Part shown: one piece after another, positions 1-10,962 of the stretch
Layout: every line of letters starts with the position of its first letter
Numbering within the stretch: position 1 is the stretch's first letter
Source: Punica granatum
Taxonomy: Eukaryota; Streptophyta; Magnoliopsida; Myrtales; Lythraceae
Length of the DNA: 64,000 nt
Direction of reading: 5' to 3'
Assembly: GCF_007655135.1 (NCBI RefSeq)
Contig: NC_045132.1
Span: forward strand, 9,114,001 to 9,178,000
Made by a program: the position numbers and the translations under genes
The notes under the pieces: generated by a model
The model's input: only the letters and a program-made list of their open reading frames with translations
What the model was told of the DNA's origin: nothing
Database searches by the model: none

Positions 1-110
1 CCACGGAGATGCCAAGTGGCACTTATTTTGGATCCCTTGTGCTTTTGTTTCGTGTATAGATCTGATCCATTAAATCTGATAAAGTTGGAGTCCAATTAAT
101 CGGCAAATTA

Positions 111-343
111 TGCTTTGTTTGGTTTGTTAGTGTGATTTACTTTAACTTAATTCTACCCATAATAAAACAAAATAACTCATACAAAGTCAAAGGGTGAGTC
201 TCATTTATACTACTTTTTTTTCACAACAAAACAAAATAACTCATACAAAGTCAAAGGGTGGGCCCCATACATAACCATTTATACAACTCTTTTTCAAAAT
301 CAAAATATGATATTAAAATGTTACTTACAAACCAAACGCAGCA
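111..343. mobile_element. Tourist-like (PIF/Harbinger) MITE
   Basis: A 233-bp non-coding element. The ends are imperfect inverted repeats (TGCTTTGTTTGGTTTG at the left, CAAACCAAACGCAGCA at the right), flanked by the trinucleotide TTA on both sides (108-110 and 344-346), the target duplication expected of PIF/Harbinger elements. Inside, a segment of about 55 bp (ACAAAACAAAATAACTCATA and what follows) is present twice in tandem. It has no coding capacity and would depend on a transposase encoded elsewhere. The family assignment is inferred from the TTA duplication and the end sequence. Confidence 0.6.
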
Positions 344-346
344 TTA

Positions 347-1890
347 ATCTCATTAAACATTCAAGTAATACAATTTGCACCTTTATTCGTCTAATCTCTA
401 TTAGGTGATTCAACTGTTTCGTAATTACCCATCAATTTAGTTGTTGTGTGTGACCCTGTAAGTTCCTGATTACGTTGACAGTAATGTTGAAATCTCTATT
501 TGAACATTACAAACAGTATGTGGCATCTAAAAATGCATCACAGTTACCCAAGTAATTTAAAAGTCATTTGATTAATGAACTTGTGAACTATATTACCATG
601 CATTATCGTCATTTGTCCTCCATATCTCTATTGAACTCAAGGCATGGTCGATATCATCCTTGTATGGCTCAATCTCTCTTTATTGGTTTACCGGGCAAGT
701 CTATTAAGTGAGCTCGATATCTCCATATCGACTCATTTAGGTATGCATATACTTTTAGATTTTATCCACCACGTGACCTGTGAGATATCGCTCCCATTAC
801 GTTGGAGGGACAAATCATATTTTAGTCATTCACATTTCTCTCCATACTCTATGGCATTACCCAATTACTGCATTTATAATTAGTCTGTTACGATTGTCGT
901 TTGACATTATCAAAGTATACAGTATTACATGTAGGAATGCATGGTGATCACGAGTCAAAGGACCACTGCACCATAGTCATTATGAGAATTGCTAATGGCA
1001 ATCACGTAACAACCCATATGACAGTCTCATGGGAGGTCAGTCCAGCACACAATACTCTTAATGCATACTTATAGTGCAACTCGATGTCTTCACATCTATG
1101 ACCGATGAGACTTGATCATCAATCTACACGCACGCTAGTCTTTCCGCATTATCGTTATCCTAGTTAAAGATAATATTTCGACTAGGCACATTTAGGAATA
1201 ATGTTCACAATTGACAAGATCTCACAATCAAGTCATACTTGATGCTTATGGAACCTGTCATTCCAACGATGCTATTGTGTAAAAGTAATAGCGCAACCAC
1301 ACAACAATAGAAATGCCTCATGTTCTTAATGTCGTGATACATAATCGATGGTAGATTGCCTATGTGGCATACATCGTTCCTAATACTTAGTAGGCGAACA
1401 TAGCTCAATGTCATAATACTGAATCGATAACAGATTGCCCCTATGGCAGACATTATTCCCAACACATAGTGGGCAAACATAGCTCAAAAATAAATTAATC
1501 AAATCTGCTGAACTTTCAAATATTAGGTGATGCTCACTAGGGAAAGAAAAAGGCTTGTATAGTCAAGTAATTGGAAAATAATAATTTTAAAAAAAAATTT
1601 ATAAAATATTAAATAAAAAAAAGGGCGGGGTGGGTCCTCGCATGTGAGACACCCACCCTATGGAGGGGAGGAATATGTTTTATGTAACGTAATTGTCTTA
1701 AATTTTCAATAACATCACGGTATTAACTAAAGGATAAAAAAAAAGACCTTTTCATTCACCTACCAATCTGCATTATCCCCGCTCCAGTACATACAAGCGA
1801 AATAGAATGGAACCATTGTAATTGTAATTATATTATTGAAAGAAGAATATTTTGATATATGGTTTGCACATGAAGATATAAAATATTGAA
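347..1890. other. Intergenic, no gene recognised
   Basis: No gene is recognisable. The short open frames here (such as 644-883) show no family resemblance. A 79-bp unit occurs twice in tandem at about 1330-1487 (each ends GGCRAACATAGCTCAA). The style of the 650-1490 stretch, with repeated Cs and dispersed direct repeats, suggests old LTR-type repeat DNA, but I cannot place it. A purine-rich, AT-rich stretch lies at 1560-1630. Confidence 0.4.
1330..1487. repeat. Two-copy 79-bp tandem repeat
   Basis: The copies begin at 1330 (TGTCGTGATACATAATCGAT) and 1409 (TGTCATAATACTGAATCGAT). Both run through GATTGCC...ATGGCA and end with AACATAGCTCAA. They differ at perhaps one base in six, so the duplication is old. 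No function is evident. Confidence 0.55.
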
Positions 1891-2499
1891 TGTTGGGAAG
1901 CGTGCCAGCATAAGGAATTTGGACTGAGAATAGAGAAGAAAGGATACATAATATACATGGATAAAACTTCAATTTGACACAGCAGAGAGATTTCGCTTAA
2001 TCGATAAATAGGAGATTACAATGTTGAGATCACACTCATGTTTTTCAACCTACGTTGCAAGACCTAACCAAAGAAAAACCTGACAATCCTCTCAATTTTC
2101 ACCATTCTCACACTATAATAACCCTAGAGATTCCAAGAGAACAATCTGAAAACTCTCCAAGAGGATTACACATGATTTTCCGATATTGCACACGTTATCT
2201 TCATACAAGACCCTCTCTTATTTAAATAGATATAATATCCCTTGACATCTCAAAGATATCTTAATATAATCCTAGGATATTTCACCTTTTGAAATATACT
2301 AAAGATATTCTAGAATTATTTTTAATATCTCTAAAATAATTTCTCTATTTAAAGATTTAAGAGATATAATGAAATCCCTACAAAATAGGAAATGTAATCT
2401 TAGTAGAATCTAAGATCTTGCCCCCTTCATTTTTCGTCCGATCTCATTACGGCTTTTAAGACTTCGGATTCTCTACTGAACACGAGATGCACCTCAACA
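1891..2499 (-). repeat. Left LTR (3' LTR) of copia element 1
   Basis: About 609 bp, starting TGTTGGGAAG and ending CACCTCAACA on the plus strand, so it carries the TG...CA ends typical of LTRs. It aligns along its length with 4298-4913 (shared blocks include ATAGATATAA, ATCCTAGGATATTT/ATCATAGGATATTT and TTTAAAGATTTAAGAGATAT). Several indels separate the two copies, indicating an old insertion. Confidence 0.85.
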
Positions 2500-2514
2500 A
2501 ATCTCCACCTTGGC
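2500..2514 (-). other. Polypurine tract of copia element 1
   Basis: The plus strand reads AATCTCCACCTTGGC directly after the left LTR. On the element strand this is GCCAAGGTGGAGATT, a purine-rich tract abutting the LTR TG, where plus-strand DNA synthesis would be primed. Confidence 0.7.
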
Positions 2515-2539
2515 TCGTATTCCGCCAAGTCTGCAACGA

Positions 2540-4260
2540 TCTCCATTCACCTACTTTGTCATAGCCCTCTACGGGCTCCACCTCATCCTATGTGATCGCT
2601 TAAGTCCAAGCCGCTCTTAGACTCGTTTTAGGTGCTGGGCTTCTTCAGCTTCAAGACGGTGCACCCTCAGAAACTGAGTTTTTGACAAGTCATATCCCTG
2701 ACTTAAGCATCACATGAGACCATAAACTTCGCAAGTCACAGCGATCCCGTGGACTCAACTGATTACTCTACCTACCCCCGCTCTCGAGCTATTCCAGCAT
2801 AGATATGTCGACCTCCATTTAGATTTACCTTGAATAATCTCCACTCCAGGTTGAGTTATCGAAACTTTTGATCCAAGCTCTACCTTTTTCCCAAGCTTCG
2901 CCGCATGTCCTTGGCATGTGCTCTCAATCTGCTTGACCAAAGTAGGAAAATTAAAGGCAACATTACTAGTAAGGAAAATTGAGGCCTTACCGCACACGTA
3001 CAACTTGTGTTTTTCCCACTTATTAGTCTCGAGCAAGTCACCGCCATCCCTAAGTGACTCCAAGTACTTTTCTTCAAGAGTTGGACACTCGGTTTCTGTC
3101 GTTGAAGCTTTTTCTTGCAGAACATATACTCCCTTCTGAAACAGTCCCTTCATTCCCACGAGAGTGCCTTTGAGATTCCAGTGACTACACCTTGGCATTT
3201 GTAATAATACCCAAGACGATCAAGGGTACTCAACGAGATCTGATTTTTCTTTGATCTCAAGACATGCCTAACATCAACCAACAACATCTCACTAACATTA
3301 TGCAACTTGAATCACACTTTACCCACCCTGACAACATCGTATGCATCACCGTTAATCACAAGGACTTTCCCACCTTCTATGGACCATCACCATAATCCTC
3401 TATCATGGAAAATATAGAACGTCCATTCCGAATCAAGAATCCACGATATACCTGACATGCTAGATGCCGTGAGAATCATGACACCTACATTCTCGTTACC
3501 TGTTATTGTCAGAATATCTCCTTCTTCGTAACTTTCCTCCGCTACAACCACATTGCTTGAGAACTTGCCTTGCTTGCCTTTTTGCCTTGGACAGTTTCTC
3601 TAGAGATGGCATTCCTATTGCAACTCTAACAAATTGATTTTCTGCCCCTTGACTTGCTCTTGTCACGAGATCCCTTCTCGCCTAACTCATTTATTGCTAC
3701 TAGGCCATCCCCATTGCCTCCATGGTACTCCATTACCTTCTTCTGCAACTCCTCCGAGTTCAATGCAGCATTACCATCCTCCAATGCGATGCTTGTCCTA
3801 CCATATAGCATGGTGTTCACGAAACTCTCGTATGCCTCTGGAAGAGAACACATCAACAATAAAGTTTGATCCTCGTCTTCAACCTTAATGGCCATGTTTG
3901 TGGGATTCATCATGATCTGATTAAAGAGGTCCACGCGATCACCTAAGGACATCCCAAACTCAATTGGCTCTCGAGCCTTGATTGTCATGGAATTCTAATG
4001 ATATAGGGATTCCAACTTCACCCACACTTCTAGTACAAGGCCTTGAACGTATACCTCCCGTAAGACTTTATTAAATAGGCTCAACTTAATGGCCTTCGAC
4101 ATCACTGTCTTCTTCTCCTCCGGTGGTGGGGTTGCAGGTAGTTTTTTCTCTCCTTCTAGTGCTCTCTCAAGGCCGTGCTGCACCAATAAAGCCTTCATCT
4201 TGATCTTCCATAACTCGAATTCTTTCGTAACTTCTCTAAGTCAAATTTTGCTCTCGACAT
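2540..4260 (-). pseudogene. Decayed gag-protease-GAGpre remnant of copia element 1
   Basis: Reading on the minus strand, a gag start MSRAKFDLEK lies near 4260, then a frameshift near 4210, then ELWKIKMKALLVQHGL and the UBN2-type gag body (LPEAYESFVNTMLYG, ALNSEELQKK) to about 3626. A broken zinc knuckle follows near 3600-3630, then a protease-like WILDSEWTF near 3440, where the catalytic D-S/T-G reads D-S-E. The GAG-pre-integrase segment RHVLRSKKNQISLSTLD is near 3250. The last open piece is 3198-2755, starting MPRCSHWNL. Stops and shifts break every domain and no RT follows. Known role of the family: capsid protein and polyprotein processing. This copy is inferred to be non-functional. Confidence 0.8.
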
Positions 4261-4283
4261 CTTCGCCTGCTCTGAGACCTTCG

Positions 4284-4296
4284 CACTGATACCAAT
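4284..4296 (-). other. Primer-binding site of copia element 1
   Basis: The plus strand reads CACTGATACCAAT just before the right LTR. On the element strand this is TTGGTATCAG, complementary to the 3' end of initiator tRNA-Met, the usual primer for plant copia elements. Confidence 0.75.
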
Positions 4297-4297
4297 T

Positions 4298-4913
4298 TGT
4301 TGAGGAAGCATGCCGACTCGAGAAATTTAGACTGAGAAAAGAGAAGAAAGAACACCGAGATATACATGGTAAAACTCTTAATCAAGAAAACATCCACGGA
4401 CAAAGCAGGAAGACTCACACTAGATCAACAAAGTGGATTATATTCTCGAGATTGCAGTCGTGTTTTTCAACCCTCGTTACGAGGCCCAGCCAGAGAAAAG
4501 TCTCACAATCCTCTCAATTTTGACCATTCTCTCATTCTAATAGCCCTAGAGATTCCAAGAAAATAATTCAAGAACTTCCCAAGAGAATTACGAGTGATTT
4601 TTCGATCTCACACATGTTATCTTGATACAAGATCCTTTCCTTTTAAATAGATATAACACCCCTCTATACCTCAAAGATATCCTAATATAATCATAGGATA
4701 TTTCTTCCTTGGAAACATATGAAAGATATTATATAATTATCTTTAATATATAGAGGTAATTTTCATATTTAAAGATTTAAGAGATATGACAAAGTCCTTA
4801 CAAAATGATAAATATAATATCAGTAGAATATGAGATCTCACTCCTTTTCATCTGATCTCATTACTATGACCGGACCTTAAGGTTCTCCGCTGAATAAGAA
4901 ACACACCTCAATA
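4298..4913 (-). repeat. Right LTR (5' LTR) of copia element 1
   Basis: About 616 bp, starting TGTTGAGGAA. It ends CACCTCAATA where the left copy has CACCTCAACA, so the terminal CA has mutated to TA on the plus strand. It is homologous to 1891-2499. Confidence 0.85.
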
Positions 4914-4977
4914 GTGAATTTTTTTAAAAAAAATTGACCTATTTACCAAGATTTCATTTTATATGTACTTGCAGTAT

Positions 4978-5808
4978 ATTTGGTCCTCGGGTTAAGGATA
5001 GGGATTGGAATGGGATCAATTGGGATTTAACATCTCATGGACAATCAATATCTCAATCTAGTGTTTGGAATATGTTTTGGTTTGGGATTGGAATATAAGA
5101 CCAAAATGACAATTGTGCCATTAATTTTTTTCTTTGACCAAATGTGCCATTAATTATCTTTTTCAGAAAATTTCTTAAAAATAAATATATTTTTCAAAAT
5201 TATAAAAAAAAGAATACATTTGAACACTGTGTTGGGTAGTGGTGGCCTGATTTTGGCCACCGCAGCCACAGAAATGGCCCCTTTCTCTCTCTTGTGAAGA
5301 GAGCAAGAGGAAGCGAAGGGACATGGTGGTGGCCCAATTCCAGCCACAACCAAGCCAATCGAGGTCGTTGGAGACCACTAGGGACCTCGACTAGTTCAGG
5401 GGTGGCCGCAATCGAGCCACCACCATGCCACTTTGCTATTTCTCTCGCCCTTTGACGACAAGAGAGAAGGGGGCCATTTCCATGACAGTGAGCCCCCCGA
5501 TTCCAACAACTAAGGCCATCGACGACCTCATCGGGCTGGTGGTTGCCAAAATCGAGGGCCACCGCACCTCTTTAAGCCTCCCCTATGCTTTCCTTCTCAA
5601 CAGGAAATTTGACACAAAGTTGAGACTTCTCCGTCTTTTCATAAATTATCATATTTTAATCCACCCTTATCCCAGCTCCTCCTTGGATTAGCTACTTAAC
5701 TATATCTAGGTATATCCCAATCCCAATCCTAATCCGATCGGTACCAAACTCAAGAATAGGATTATAGAAATTCCATCAGGCTTCTTATCCAACCTACCAA
5801 ACGTAGCC
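4978..5808. mobile_element. Probable non-autonomous TIR transposon
   Basis: The left end reads TTTGGTCCTCGGGTTAAGGA and the right end, reverse-complemented, GGCTACGTTTGGTAGGTTGG. Subterminal GGATTGGAATGGGAT is mirrored by ATCCCAATCCCAATCC near 5715. Candidate target duplications are TTGCAGTAT (4969-4977) and TTGTAGTAT (5809-5817), one mismatch in nine. The GC-rich core (about 5220-5590) has open frames on both strands with no recognisable protein and may be a captured host fragment. Boundaries are approximate. Confidence 0.45.
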
Positions 5809-5820
5809 TTGTAGTATAAG

Positions 5821-8153
5821 AAATTAAAAGAAAATATATACTAATATCTATATAAGAATTAGTTGAAATGGTGGAATGAGTATCTTTTTTTAAGTTTTCA
5901 AAAGGAAAATCATTCTATCACGTTGAAAAAAAAAAGATTCTTAGATGATTTTTTTTTCAATTCATAAAAATGATATAAAAAATTAGCAAAATGATGGAAT
6001 AACATTTTATTCCATTCCAACATACCAAACTTGATCTAGTAAATTCATGTACGTGGTTGCTTCTCGCTGCTATCAAGCCTAAACATTTCGTATAGTCTCA
6101 ATAAATAATTCTGTTTTCACACGCTTACAATTGAAAAATAACTTGAATCCAGCACATTTTTTGGATGCGGCTGAATGTCAATGTTCTCGTTAGAATCTCA
6201 ATCTGTCAAACCCCGTAGGATTACTTGCAGAAGTCAGCAATTCTATAGCCACCATCTTAATCACATAATTAATTAATTAATTTAGATAAAATTGTGCTTT
6301 ATTGGTTAAATTAATATTATTATTAGATTAAGAACTCTGTATATCTGACGAAACCGTATAATAAAGTTGCATCAACTACATGCGGCCTATATTTAAATTA
6401 TATATGATGTGTCAACTATATCAGGACAAATTTTGACAATCGCCGTGAGAAACCAAATAATAAAGTTGTCGATTTATGTTACTTTTGATACGCTATAATG
6501 AAGTTGATGTTGTACGAAATGGATAAAGATAAGAATTGGGACAAATAAAATGCCAGCGAAATTTTAATTGTTTAGTTGGAGGAAATTGAAAATATAAGTA
6601 CCAATATTTGACTTAAAAAAAATGAGTATCGATATGTATATTCTTATTTGGTTGACCAATATAACTGATGAATGTGGTGAAATCGAATATGAAAAAGATC
6701 AAAATGTTCCTATTATGAGCATTAAAATAAAATAATATTTTATTTATAATAAAACTAGAAAAAGCCCTCCGAGTAGGGTAGGGCTCATTAGCCCCATGGC
6801 TAGGCTCACTTTAGGCTCGTGAACCCAACTAAGGGAGTCCTGAATCCTATGTTATCTTCAGGTGCACTGGTCTACCAAAGGTTTTTTACTAATGGATTTT
6901 TGGATATTTACTGATGGAATTAGCCATCAGTATGTGAAATTTTTTTTTTGTAGTGAGTTGATGTTTGTAAAATTATGATTCATTTATCATTGCAAATGGT
7001 TAGGACCAGAATAATTACTATGATAATTTTTTAAAAGAATACTAGTGTTCAATCCCGTACGTTGCACGAATTTATGTTCAAATATTTATATTTTATGCGA
7101 ATAATAATTATCACAGTTTAAAATATTAATTTATTTACTGCTATTATTATTATAGAAAATAAAAGTTCTGAACAATTAATTTTCTAAAATAATTTTTAAT
7201 AGAGTTGTATGAATGTTTCTGAATTATAATTTTATAATCAACATTCTTATTATGTCATGTAAATTTATTTAATTTCTTTCACAATTTTAATTTATGTTAT
7301 ATATAATTATATGATTTTATCTATTTTTATTTTTTAAATTTAAAAAATCTTCTTTCTGGATAAAGATTATTATTACTTATATAATATTAGTTTTTAAATT
7401 TATATAATCTTCCTTCATGGGTACGATTGTTATTATTCTATGTAATGAGACGTTATATATATATATATATGTATATTGACTTTATCTTTTATACAAACTT
7501 TTTATATATTTCATTTTTTTAGAATTTATTAAAAGATAATCATTTTTATGATTCATGATTCATATTTTTAATACGTTAAATTTTAATACTTTTCAATATG
7601 CTCGTACATATATATGTTTTGTTTTTTGTGATAAATTATATATATATATATATATACTTAATTAATTTTCATAAGAATATCAAAAAAAATTATTTCAGTT
7701 TTTATAAGTTAGGCTCAATTTTTATAATGTCACGTTAACTTAATTGTTCATATATATTTGTCACTTGTATATAATTAAGTGATTACATCAATAATTTTCT
7801 CTTAATTGTATTTAGTAAAAAATTTAGGTACATTTAATTACATTTATTAAATATTTTTAATTATTATTCTTTGTTTTTAAATTTTTTCCATATTCTTTTT
7901 TATTTTTTGAATTATTATTTAGTGAGTAGGAGATTTACATACATTAATTGCATTTATTAAAAATTCAATTATTATCTTTGTTTTTTTAATTTTCTTTTTC
8001 ATTTTTTCAAATTTCTTTTAAGCATTTATTACTCACCAATCTCATTAATTATGCACCCAACTAAATTTTAGTTGTATATAGATGGCTAAATCTTCATTCC
8101 TTATTTGAATATTTCTTTATTTGAATATTCTTATGATGACTAATTCCATATTC
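5821..8153. other. AT-rich intergenic DNA, no gene
   Basis: Nothing coding is visible. The stretch is strongly AT-rich with short TA runs near 7455-7470 and 7636-7656. A GC-rich palindromic phrase CCCGTACGTTGCACGA occurs at about 7054 after ACTAGTGTTCAAT, a type of sequence seen at several places in this window (see findings). Confidence 0.5.
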
Positions 8154-8161
8154 ACTGTAAC

Positions 8162-9058
8162 CATAGTTTTAAACCCGACCGGACCGGCCGGTCGAACCGG
8201 TTCGACAGGGAACCTGACAGCATCCTGGTCCGGTCCTGCTTTTAATGCCTTTTGCAAGTCAAATCCGGTTAAACCTGTGAGAACCGGCCGGTTTTTCAGA
8301 AACCCATTGAACCCATTGAACCACCCTAAAAACCAGCCAGTTTTTCATTTTATAAGAAAAAGTCTGAACTGAGAGAGACAGAGACAGAGAAGGAGGAACA
8401 CGTTCTGAGGGCAGCCAACATCGTTGAGACGATATCCCCGCTGTCGGCGAAGGCCGCCCACGACCTTGTATGGGCAGTGGTCCTCAGGACGAGTCATCAC
8501 CGCACGAATTTCCTCTTTTCTCTTCGAGGTTAAAGTTGGGGATAGGGGCAGAGGAGAAGTACCAGAACTTCGAAAGGATTGAGGAGTTCAAGAGATAGAG
8601 GGAAGAGGAGGAATAAGGAATGTCGTGAAATGGGTCTGTGGAAAAATCTTCCTTTGAGCTCTGTCATTTTTTTTATATATATTTTTCTTGTTTCGGTTGA
8701 AGAGCTCTGTCGCTCTAGGTGTGGGAAGAAGATGAGGAGATGGGGGAGGTGGGGGCCCTGGGAGAAGACAATGGATGTTGAGCTTTCGCAGTTTCTTCAA
8801 ATTCACTTTATTCATTTTCCTTTTTCTTTTAATTTCAATTTTTGGCTGTTTTTGAAGTTAAAAAACATTAGACAAATTACATCACACACAGATTATTCAA
8901 AGAGCTCATTTTTCTCTTTTATTAGACTTAGATATATATTTTCGTAAATTATTATTTTTTTTAAACCGGGTTTAACCCATGAAACTCCGATTGAACCCAA
9001 AAACCCTTGAACTCATGCCTTAACCGGTTCAATGTTCGGTCCAATTTTTAAAACTATG
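8162..9058. mobile_element. Non-autonomous hAT-like element
   Basis: An 897-bp element with terminal inverted repeats CATAGTTTTAAAC / TTTTAAAACTATG. Subterminal GAACCGGTTCG / AACCGGTTC boxes are repeated near both ends. It is flanked by ACTGTAAC (8154-8161) and ATTGTAAC (9059-9066), seven of eight bases matching, as expected for a hAT 8-bp target duplication. The interior carries a GC-richer stretch (8395-8530) that reads in one frame as LRAANIVETISPLSAKAA, possibly a captured gene fragment. No transposase is present. Confidence 0.65.
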
Positions 9059-9123
9059 ATTGTAACAGCCAGAATCGAAAAAATATTGTCAAAATCAATA
9101 ATTGAACGTTATTATAAAAAAAA

Positions 9124-10488
9124 GGAAAAATAGCCCCATATAGCACATTTTTTACCATATTTTCACTTCCTAGCACGTTTTTAAAAGTTGTCACGATTTA
9201 GCACGAATCACCATTTTATTCCCGGATCTAGCACACCGTTAAACTCCGTTTAAAAACCGTTAAACACCGTTAAACTCCTCCTCCTCCTTTACGACTCTGC
9301 TTCACAGCACATCGGTTTCAGGATGTCAAGATGGCCCGGGTCACAATTATGGCGTCAAGGAGCTCAAGGAGGTCCGAGATAAGTAGCTGCTGCTGAGGAT
9401 GCTTGTGAGAGGGGCGGCTAATCGTCCCTGGTGATGATGGTTACTGTCAAGAAGAACCCGAGGGTGAGTTGAAGAATGGGAGGGAACACGGGTGAAGTAA
9501 TGAATTACAGTGCTATACATTTCAGACTCCAAATTAATTTACAGAGGAACTCATCCGAGCAAGAAAGGAAAAGAACTTGCAGGATTCTAGCTCTCAAGAG
9601 ATTTTCCGCACAGCAGTTGTCTTTCTCCTTACTGCCTTCACACTCTAGTTCTCTGCATAGCAACAAAATCAAGTTAACCCTTGAACCCCGAACACAGATA
9701 GCAGCATAACCGAGTAATAAACACATAATCCAACAGAAACTCTGCAATAATTTACAGAAAATTCAACACTAAACAACAGAGACTCCTCTGGAACACAATC
9801 TTATGACTCAAATTGAGAATCACTCAGATAACAGAACAGAGGCCGACTCACATCAATCATCAACGCAAGGGCTATCAGCAACTTGTACAGAAAGCTGACA
9901 CCCACAGAAAAAAAAAATCGAATTCTGTATGGAATTCCGACTTGCAATAAGAAAACATCCATTAAATTGGTTGCCCTTGAGGAAATAAACAACGGACGTA
10001 GAGAGCTTACCGATCCGAGGAGGGTGTGCTGTCGTGTCTTGAAGATTGAACTTGAAGAAATTGTTGGGTCAAAAGAATCTAATCTACTGGGTATGTGCAG
10101 GGGGGATAAGGAAGGATTATGGGCTGGACGATCCTCTTCATCTTCATGAATTATTGATGAAGAAGACGACAGGGAAAGCCTGAAATGCCGTGGAGTCGCG
10201 GACTTGAGGTTGAGGGCTCAAGGTTGCAGTCGAGGGCTCGAAGGTCGTGGGCTCGAGGGACGCGATCAAGGGCTCAAGGGTTGTGGGTTCATGTTCGTCT
10301 TTGTCGTGGAGGAGGATGAGGAGGAGGAGGAAGGAGTTTAATGGTGTTTAACGGTTTTTAGACTAAGTTTAACGGTATGCTAGATCCAAGAATAAAATTG
10401 TGATCCGTGCTAGATCGTGACAACTTTTAAAAACATGCTAGGAAGTGAAAATATGGTAAAAATTGTGCTATATGGGGCTATTTTCCTT
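9124..10488. mobile_element. Non-autonomous MULE-type element with captured-looking core
   Basis: A 1.37-kb element. Its ends are inverted repeats of about 160 bp (left from GGAAAAATAGCCCCATATAG, right ending ATATGGGGCTATTTTCCTT). TAAAAAAAA lies on each side (9115-9123 and 10489-10497), consistent with the 9-bp duplication of Mutator-like elements, although an A-tract is weak evidence. The same terminal repeat builds the arms of 13855-15507. The roughly 1.0-kb core (9285-10325) is unrelated to those arms and GC-richer. It contains short frames on both strands that I cannot assign, so it may be a captured host sequence. Confidence 0.65.
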
Positions 10489-10583
10489 TAAAAAAAATGA
10501 GGATTCTTCAGTGGCTAACCCACGTGATGCATGAACGTCTTCCCACATAAAGTTGATTAATATGAAAGAGCATATGAAACTAC

Positions 10584-10586
<3 letters not shown>

Positions 10587-10654
<68 letters not shown>
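10587..10654. repeat. (AT)34 microsatellite
   Basis: A perfect 68-bp dinucleotide run. The phrase ACTACCAAAT occurs just before it and again just after it, at about 10669. Confidence 0.95.
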
Positions 10655-10657
<3 letters not shown>

Positions 10658-10962
10658 GTAGGAAAAACTACCAAATATTTTAGTATAGTTCTAGATAATT
10701 ATTCTTACAATTTAGGGTTTTTAGTATGACGTAATATTATTAAAATAGAATAAGGGAAATTTGTTTTTCCTTTAAAAATGTCTCGAAGGAAAATCCTTTG
10801 AAAAAATACCCAGAGTGAATTGGCTCTAAGCCTAAGCCAGCTGATAGAATCGATCTATATATAAACTTGACTACATATTAATAAGTAGTAGTAGAATAAT
10901 AATTAATTTATTAATTCATAGGTTAATTGTTATATAGAAATTAATGAAGATTAATAATAATT

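Larger units (their letters stand above)
1891..4913 (-). mobile_element. Internally deleted Ty1/copia element (Tork/Tnt1-like)
   Basis: A 3.0-kb LTR retrotransposon lying on the minus strand. Two homologous but clearly diverged LTRs (1891-2499 and 4298-4913) enclose a primer-binding site next to the right LTR, a gag remnant, fragments of protease and GAG-pre-integrase, and a polypurine tract next to the left LTR. Integrase core, reverse transcriptase and RNase H are missing, so it cannot move by itself. Flanking pentamers TTGAA (1886-1890) and GTGAA (4914-4918) match at four of five positions, as expected for an old 5-bp target duplication. The gag style (MKALLVQHGL...EVWVKLESLY) and the PPT context fit the Tork/Tnt1 group; that clade call is inference. 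Confidence 0.85.

Noticed and set aside
5200..5562. 120-residue minus-strand frame with MALDFGNHQPDEVVDGL
   Set aside because: It sits in the core of a probable TIR transposon with competing frames on both strands. No family is recognisable.
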